Assembly (NCBI GenBank): GCA_009746045.1 | Contig: RPFO01000270.1 | Span: forward strand, 62,001 to 126,000 | Length of the DNA: 64,000 bases | From: Mesostigma viride | Lineage: Eukaryota > Streptophyta > Mesostigmatophyceae > Mesostigmatales > Mesostigmataceae | Direction: 5' to 3' | Shown: positions 57,590-64,000 of the stretch, piece after piece | Layout: every line of letters begins with the position of its first letter | Numbering within the stretch: the stretch's first letter is position 1 | Translations under genes and position numbers: made by a program | The notes under the pieces: model-generated | What the model saw: the letters and a program-made list of their open reading frames with translations, nothing else | Told to the model about the DNA's origin: nothing | Database searches by the model: none

Positions 57590-58618
57590 ATGAAGTCATA
57601 GTGGGCACCACGGAGTCATGCTATGATTTAATTTTTTCAATTTAATAATGGGAATGACGGATGGTGCATGTGTGAACAAAGGAATGAAAGGATTGCCACT
57701 CAATGAATATTAATTAATGATGAAAATGGGAGTTTGCATGGGAGTGTTTGGTCCTTATGGCTGGCTTGCAAAAAGCAGTACCCAAATTTCGAAGTATTTG
57801 ACAGCGAAATATCTGTAAAGTATATCGCATGGTATAATTAATTAATGAATGGTACGCTGAAATTCATTGTGCGGGCTCTCTCTGCATGTGATAAACAATT
57901 TTAGCTTTGAGGGCATGCAACAAGACATGCTAGCATTAAAATGAAATTAAATTATAACATGACTAGTTGGGAGATCATGTACGACATGTAGCATAATTAC
58001 GTACATGGCCACAATTGTGCCAATCAGGGCCCTCCTCTAGGTAGACTGTGCTAGGCAATTACAATTAGACAAATAAGGTCATTCAAAAAGGTTTAATTCT
58101 TCACCTACCTCCATCCATCCAGCAAGGGAATATGTTAGCCAGTGCTACATGATGATCTCCCAACGGAGTCATGTTATGATGCGAAATAGTTCAGGATAAA
58201 ATTTGTCAGAATTTCACTGGCGATACGAACGTAACGAAATTTCCAAGTATCCGACGCCGAAATATCATTGTTGTATCGAATGGTATGCTGAAATTCATTG
58301 TGGTTCTGTCCGAGCTGACAAATTTGTCAGAAAGTTCATTTTCGATACGAACGTGACGAAATTTCCAAGTATCTCACGCTCGGAGAGCTTCCACGGTGTT
58401 CACGGGGAAGGGTCCGTTGCGCGTGGCGCACGGGCGGTTCGTCCCGGTCGGAATCGTCCGCCCGCGCGTCCTCCGTGGAAGGGTCTTGGCGCGTCGCGCG
58501 GGCCGGTGCGGTTGGCGCCCAGAAGGTCGACTATCGGCCTCTGGGCCGCTAGCGGCGAGTCACGTCCTCTCAAGTCGGGGAGGGGGGGCGATAGCCCCCC
58601 TCCCCCACTTTTTTCTTG

Positions 58619-61600
58619 TCCCCTAATGTAACTACGATTTATGACGCCCGAAAACTTTGGCCGAGGCCGTAGGCCGAAGGTGGGGCCGTCCCCCGCGCCC
58701 CCTAGCGCGGGAGCGGACGACGTCCACGACCGTAGCGAGATGGCCAATCGCCGTAGTACAAAGAAAATCCCCAAACCTTGGAGATCGAGTCTCACATCTC
58801 CTGAACGGGTGCTGAAACGCTGAACATGTTCAGACTTTTGCGGGCAGGTGGGGCGTCTCGCCAATCCGCGCGGCCTCAGGAATTACGGCGCGTTGACTCT
58901 TTTAAACGTCAAACAAGCTACTGGCGAATGGATCTCTCCTAAACTTTTCCCAGTTTCCCGTTGCACCACTTTGGACAAGGGGACCAACCGGTGCACGCCG
59001 TTTTGAATAACGCGCTCGAGGTTAGGGCCACAACGTCAATGGAATGCGATTTTCTGAACGGATGGATCAAATTTGCAGGACGGTTGGAAGGTTCAGAGCC
59101 GAACTGGCGTTCAGTCAGGGTGGGGCGAAATAGCAGTGGGAACTGGGAATTATTGGCAAAGCGTGCGGCATGCTCGGGGCGAAAAACAAAGTGACGTGCT
59201 GCGCGAGCAATTTTCCTTGTGCTGGCTGGCGATGGCAGGCAACGTAGGCTAGAAAATTGGGATGGGGAATGCGCAGCCATGGTTTTATACGTCAAAATTT
59301 TATGTTTGAAGAGCAAGTGCGAAATTTTATGAGCTGGAGGTGCGTCAACGGAGTGATACCTGCGTGGGAGAGGTCCGTGTCGCTATGGCGACCTGGAAAT
59401 GGAATGTCGTTGTAGATTTAGGTATTGTAGTATCATGCTTAACTGCTTTACGTATTGGGTGCCTAGTGAAATCAGTTTGCTGTTCGTGGAAGGCTTGGGG
59501 TGTGGCCAACGAGCTTCTGCTGTCGCCACATCATATTGGAAAGAACGCTGGATTTTTTGCCACGGGACGTAACCGGCGATGCCGATGGTGAGGCGTTTGT
59601 TTCGATGACCGGGGTAGTACCTGCTCTCTTTCTGATGCATTTTCATGGTTGCGTTCTTTCCATTTCGCCGAATCCACCTAGTCGCAGCAAAGACATAGCG
59701 TAGCAAGGGTCTGCGTTTTATTTTCTTAGCCGTGCAGGACGCCATCTTCATGGTCCTTCGCATGTCCTGTGTGAACGTCCGTTGCCCAAGGATCTGTGAT
59801 GCTTTTTTCTGGAATATACTGGGCGGTGAAAGCCCCTCTGGATGCTTGCCTGGTCACGGGTTTGGGGCGTCATTTACTGCTGTACTGGCTGACATTCATG
59901 GTGCTTTCTGCGTAAGCTGACTTGCTTCGCACGTGGATTTTGACTGGACTGAAGAGCGCGTCTGGTAGCATGTTTACGTGGTGTATAAGGTGATCAATCA
60001 ACCATTTGTTTATAGAAGGTGTGACAATAGAAGGTGTGTTATATATTTCTTCATCAAGCATGTCAAAAGTAATCTCCACTCGCTTACAACCTGAATTTTG
60101 CTTTGCTGGGTCTGCTGTGTTTGTGTCTCACTGTGCAGGCTATCCCCTTGGTTGATCAACCAGGTGATTTTTGGTGGCAGCGGGGCCATATACTCTTCTT
60201 GGCGTTTTTCATCCATGGCATGTCAACCAACGCATGCATGCCAGCCCCTCCCACACCCACGCACACATGTTAGCTATACCCCACAAACCCACGCATGGAT
60301 TCCAGCCACCCCCCACATGCCCGCATGCATGCCAGCCACCCCACCAATCCACGCACGCATGCCAGCCACCCCCACACCCACGCACGCATGCCAGCCACCC
60401 CACAACCCACTTATGCATTCCAGCAACCCCCACAGCCACTTACGCATGCCAGCCACCCCCCACCCCCACGCACGCATGGCAGCCACCCCACGAACCCACG
60501 CACGCGTGCCAGCCCCCCCTTAAAACCACGCATGCATGGCAGCTCCCCACCACACCCACGCATGCATGCCACTCCCCCCGCCAACCACCCACGCATGCCA
60601 GCCCCCCGACACACGCGTGGCAGCCCCCCCCACACCCACGCACGCATGCCAGCCCTACCCCACATGCAGGCATGCATGCCAGCCACCCCCCACACCCACG
60701 CATGCATGCCAGCCCCTCCCACACCCACGCCCGCATGCCAGCTACCCCACAAACCCACGCATGCATGCCAGCGACCCCCCACATGCACGCATGCATGCCA
60801 GCCACCCCACCAACCCACGCACGCATGCCAGCCCATCACAAACCCACTTATGCATGCCAGCCACCCCCCACACCCACGTACGCATGCCAGCCACCCCACA
60901 CACCCACGCACGCATGGCAGCCACCCCACCAACCCACACACGCGTGCCAGCCCCCCCTAACCCCACGCATGCATGGCAGCCCCCCACCACACCCACGCAT
61001 GCATGCCACTCCCCCCCACACCCACGCACGCATGCGAGCCCCCCCCACACCCACGCACGCATGAGAGCCCCCCCCACACCCACGCACGCATGCCAGCCCC
61101 ACCCCACATGCAGGCATGCATGCCAGCCACCCCCCACACCCACGCATGCATGCCAGCCCCTCCCACACCCACGCCCGCATGCCAGCTACCCCACAAACCC
61201 ACGCATGCATGCCAGCGACCCCCCACATGCACGCATGCATGCCAGCCACCCCACCAACCCACGCACGCATGCCAGCCCATCACAAACCCACTTATGCATG
61301 CCAGCCACCCCCCACACCCACGCACGCATGCCAGCCACCCCACACACCCACGCACGCATGGCAGCCACCCCACGAACCCACACACGCGTGCCAGCCCCCC
61401 CCTAACCCCACTTATGCATGGCAGCCCCCCACCACACCCACGCATGCATGCCACTCCCCCCCACACCCACGCACGCATGCGAGCCCCCCCCACACCCACG
61501 CACGCATGCGAGGCCCCCCCACACCCACGCAAGCATGCCAGCCCCCCCCCATGAAGTCATAGTGGGCACCACGGAGTCATGCTATGATTTAATTTTTTCA

Positions 61601-62582
61601 ATTTCATAATGGGAATGACGGATGGTGCATGTGTGAACAAAGGAATGAAAGGATTGCCACTCAATGAATATTAATTAATGATGAAAATGGGAGTTTGCAT
61701 GGGAGTGTTTGGTCCTTATGGCTGGCTTGCAAAAAGCAGTACCCAAATTTCGAAGTATTTGACAGCGAAATATCTGTAAAGTATATCGCATGGTATAATT
61801 AATTAATGAATGGTACGCTGAAATTCATTGTGCGGGCTCTCTCTGCATGTGATAAACAATTTTAGCTTTGAGGGCATGCAACAAGACATGCTAGCATTAA
61901 AATGAAATTAAATTATAACATGACTAGTTGGGAGATCATGTACGACATGTAGCATAATTACGTACATGGCCACAATTGTGCCAATCAGGGCCCTCCTCTA
62001 GGTAGACTGTGCTAGGCAATTAGAATTAGACAAATAAGGTCATTCAAAAAGGTTTAATTCTTCACCTACCTCCATCCATCCAGCAAGGGAATATGTTAGC
62101 CAGTGCTACATGATGATCTCCCAACGGAGTCATGTTATGATGCGAAATAGTTCAGGATAAAATTTGTCAGAATTTCACCGGCGATACGAACGTAACGAAA
62201 TTTCCAAGTATCCGACGCCGAAATATCATTGTTGTATCGAATGGTATGCTGAAATTCATTGTGGTTCTGTCCGAGCTGACAAATTTGTCAGAAATTTCAT
62301 TTTCGATACGAACGTGACGAAATTTCCAAGTATCTCACGCTCGGAGAGCTTCCACGGTGTTCACGGGGAAGGGTCCGTTGCGCGTGGCGCACGGCGGCGG
62401 TTCGTCCCGGTCGGAATCGTCCGCCCGCGCGTCCTCCGTGGAAGGGTCTTGGCGCGTCGCGCGGGCCGGTGCGGTTGGCGCCCAGAAGGTCGACTATCGG
62501 CCTCTGGGCCGCTAGCGGCGAGTCACGTCCTCTCAAGTCGGGGAGGGGGGGCGATAGCCCCCCCTCCCCCACTTTTTTCTTG
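58619..62582 (+). mobile_element. Subfamily B unit U14 (3,964 bp)
   Basis: Standard unit with TC head, palindrome near 58,824, module about 58,959-60,230, minisatellite, flank and tail ending CTTG at 62,579-62,582. The head-module link (GGAATTACGGCGCGTTGACT) differs slightly from U10-U13 and is shared with U15 and U16. No gene is supported. Confidence 0.85.
60231..61550 (+). repeat. ~30-bp minisatellite of U14 (1,320 bp)
   Basis: Same length and order as U10-U12. Confidence 0.95.
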
Positions 62583-63628
62583 TCCCCTAATGTAACTACG
62601 ATTTATGAAGCCCGAAAACTTTGGCCGAGGCCGTAGGCCGAAGGTGGGGCCGTCCCCCGCGCCCCCTAGCGCGGGAGCGGACGACGTCCAGGACCGTAGC
62701 GAGATGGCCAATCGCGTAGTACAAAGAAAATCCCCAAACCTTGGAGATCGAGTCTCACATCTCCTGAACGGGTGCTGAAACGCTGAACATGTTCAGACTT
62801 TTGCGGGCAGGTGGGGCGTCTCGCCAATCCGCGCGGCCTCAGGAATTACGGCGCGTTGACTCTTTTAAACGTCAAACAAGCTACTGGCGAATGGATCTCT
62901 CCTAAACTTTTCCCAGTTTCCCGTTGCATCACTTTGGACAAGGGGACCAACCGGTGCACGCCGTTTCGAATAACGCGCTCGAGGTTAGGGCCACAACGTC
63001 AATGGAATGCGATTTTCTGAACGGATGGATCAAATTTGCAGGACGGTTGGAAGGTTCAGAGCCGAACTGGCGTTCAGTCAGGGTGGGGCGAAATAGTTCA
63101 GGATGAAATTTGTCAGAATTTCACTGGCGATACGAACGTAACGAAATTTCCAAGTATCCGACGCGAATGGTATGCGGAAATTGATTGTGGTTCAGTCCGA
63201 GCGGAGAAATTTGTCAGAATTTCACTGGAGATACGACCGTAACGAAATTTCCAAGTATCTGACGCTGAAATATCTCGAAAGTTTATCGAATGGTATGCTG
63301 AAATTCATAGTGGTCAAGTCCGAGCTGAAAATTTGTCAGAATTTCATTTTCGATACGAACGTGACGAAATTTCCAAGTATCTCACGCTCGGAGAGCTTCC
63401 ACGGTCTTCACGGGGAAGGGTCCGTTGCGCGTGGCGCACGGAGGCGGTTCGTCCCGGTCGGAATCGTCCGCCCGCGCGTCCTCCGTGGAAGGGTCTTGGC
63501 GCGTCGCGCGGGCCGGTGCGGTTGGCGCCCAGAAGGTCGACTATCGGCCTCTGGGCCGCTAGCGGCGAGTCACGTCCTCTCAAGTCGGGGAGGGGGGGCG
63601 ATAGCCCCCCTCCCCCACTTTTTTCTTG
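62583..63628 (+). mobile_element. 1,046-bp head-plus-tail derivative of subfamily B (U15)
   Basis: Complete head to about 63,096, then at GCGAAATAG joins straight to the tail repeats: three copies of the ~120-bp repeat (about 63,100, 63,200 and 63,320), hairpin and CTTG at 63,625-63,628. Module, minisatellite and flank are absent. GCGAAATAG occurs in full units both at the head-module border and at the start of the tail. Confidence 0.8.
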
Positions 63629-64000
63629 TCCCCTAATGTAACTACGATTTATGAAGCCCGAAAACTTTGGCCGAGGCCGTAGGCCGAAGGTGGGGCCGTC
63701 CCCCGCGCCCCCTAGCGCGGGAGCGGACGACGTCCACGACCGTAGCGAGATGGCCAATCGCCGTAGTACAAAGAAAATCCCCAAACCTTGGAGATCGAGT
63801 CTCACATCTCCTGAACGGGTGCTGAAACGCTGAACATGTTCAGACTTTTGCGGGCAGGTGGGGCGTCTCGCCAATCCGCGCGGCCTCAGGAATTACGGCG
63901 CGTTGACTCTTTTAAACGTCAAACAAGCTACTGGCGAATGGATCTCTCCTAAACTTTTCCCAGTTTCCCGTTGCATCACTTTGGACAAGGGGACCAACCG
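63629..64000 (+). mobile_element. Start of subfamily B unit U16, cut by the window end
   Basis: TCCCCTAATGTAACTACGAT head, CTGAACATGTTCAG near 63,834, continues to the window end with the U14/U15 version of the head. Its length and content beyond are unknown. Confidence 0.85.

Larger units (their letters stand above)
52890..58618 (+). mobile_element. Subfamily B unit U13 (5,729 bp including a 1.77-kb transposon)
   Basis: Removing the insertion and one copy of its target duplication (1,774 bp) leaves 3,955 bp, the standard unit. Head, module (to about 54,493), minisatellite, flank and tail are all present, ending CTTG at 58,615-58,618. Confidence 0.85.

Overview
This is a eukaryotic, almost gene-free repeat region. 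The evidence for a eukaryote is a Ty1/copia LTR retrotransposon, three exon-like blocks with GT-AG splice sites, long minisatellites and nested insertions. The GC-rich retrotransposon coding sequence and a primer-binding site resembling a plant-type initiator-Met tRNA end suggest an alga or other plant-lineage genome. I cannot name the species. I see no rRNA, tRNA or CRISPR.

The dominant structure is a family of modular repeats that I read as non-autonomous Helitron-like elements. A full unit (about 3.7-4.6 kb) has five parts in order: a head starting 5'-TC with a nearby TAACTACGAT; a subterminal zone rich in CTGAAC/GTTCAG palindromes; a 1.0-1.3 kb core module; a tandem-repeat block (a ~30-bp minisatellite, or (CAGC)n arrays); then an AT-rich flank and a GC-rich tail. 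The tail ends in a strong hairpin followed within about 15 nt by CTTG or CTAG. Units abut head to tail with no intervening base (CTTG|TC). I see three subfamilies: A at 8.6-22.8 kb and 32.5-35.9 kb, B at 1-8.6, 22.9-26.5 and 40-64 kb, and C at 35.9-40 kb. No Rep/helicase gene is present.

Layout. 1-8,607: end of a B unit, split by a complete 6.37-kb copia element (2,050-8,423, minus strand) with 432-bp LTRs that look identical and a GGTTC target duplication. 8,608-22,851: A units in both orientations, including a 733-bp head-plus-tail derivative, a large inverted repeat and a ~570-bp near-perfect palindrome. 22,852-26,522: a divergent B unit. 26,523-32,530: the only island of mostly non-array sequence. 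It holds three phase-0 exons of an unrecognised host gene (29,736-31,910), and its introns have been expanded by the same ~30-bp minisatellite. 32,531-35,877: an A unit with an internal inversion. 35,878-39,965: the C unit. 39,966-64,000: a head-to-tail array of near-identical B units (period about 3.96 kb). One carries a 1.77-kb inverted-repeat transposon, one an extra divergent segment, and one is reduced to 1,046 bp.

Long open frames in the minisatellites (His/Pro/Ala-rich or Gly/Trp/Val-rich) and in the (CAGC)n arrays (PASQ or LAGW repeats) are by-products of stop-free repeats and are not annotated as genes. The only convincing proteins are the copia Gag and Pol, broken into four frames, and the partial host gene.
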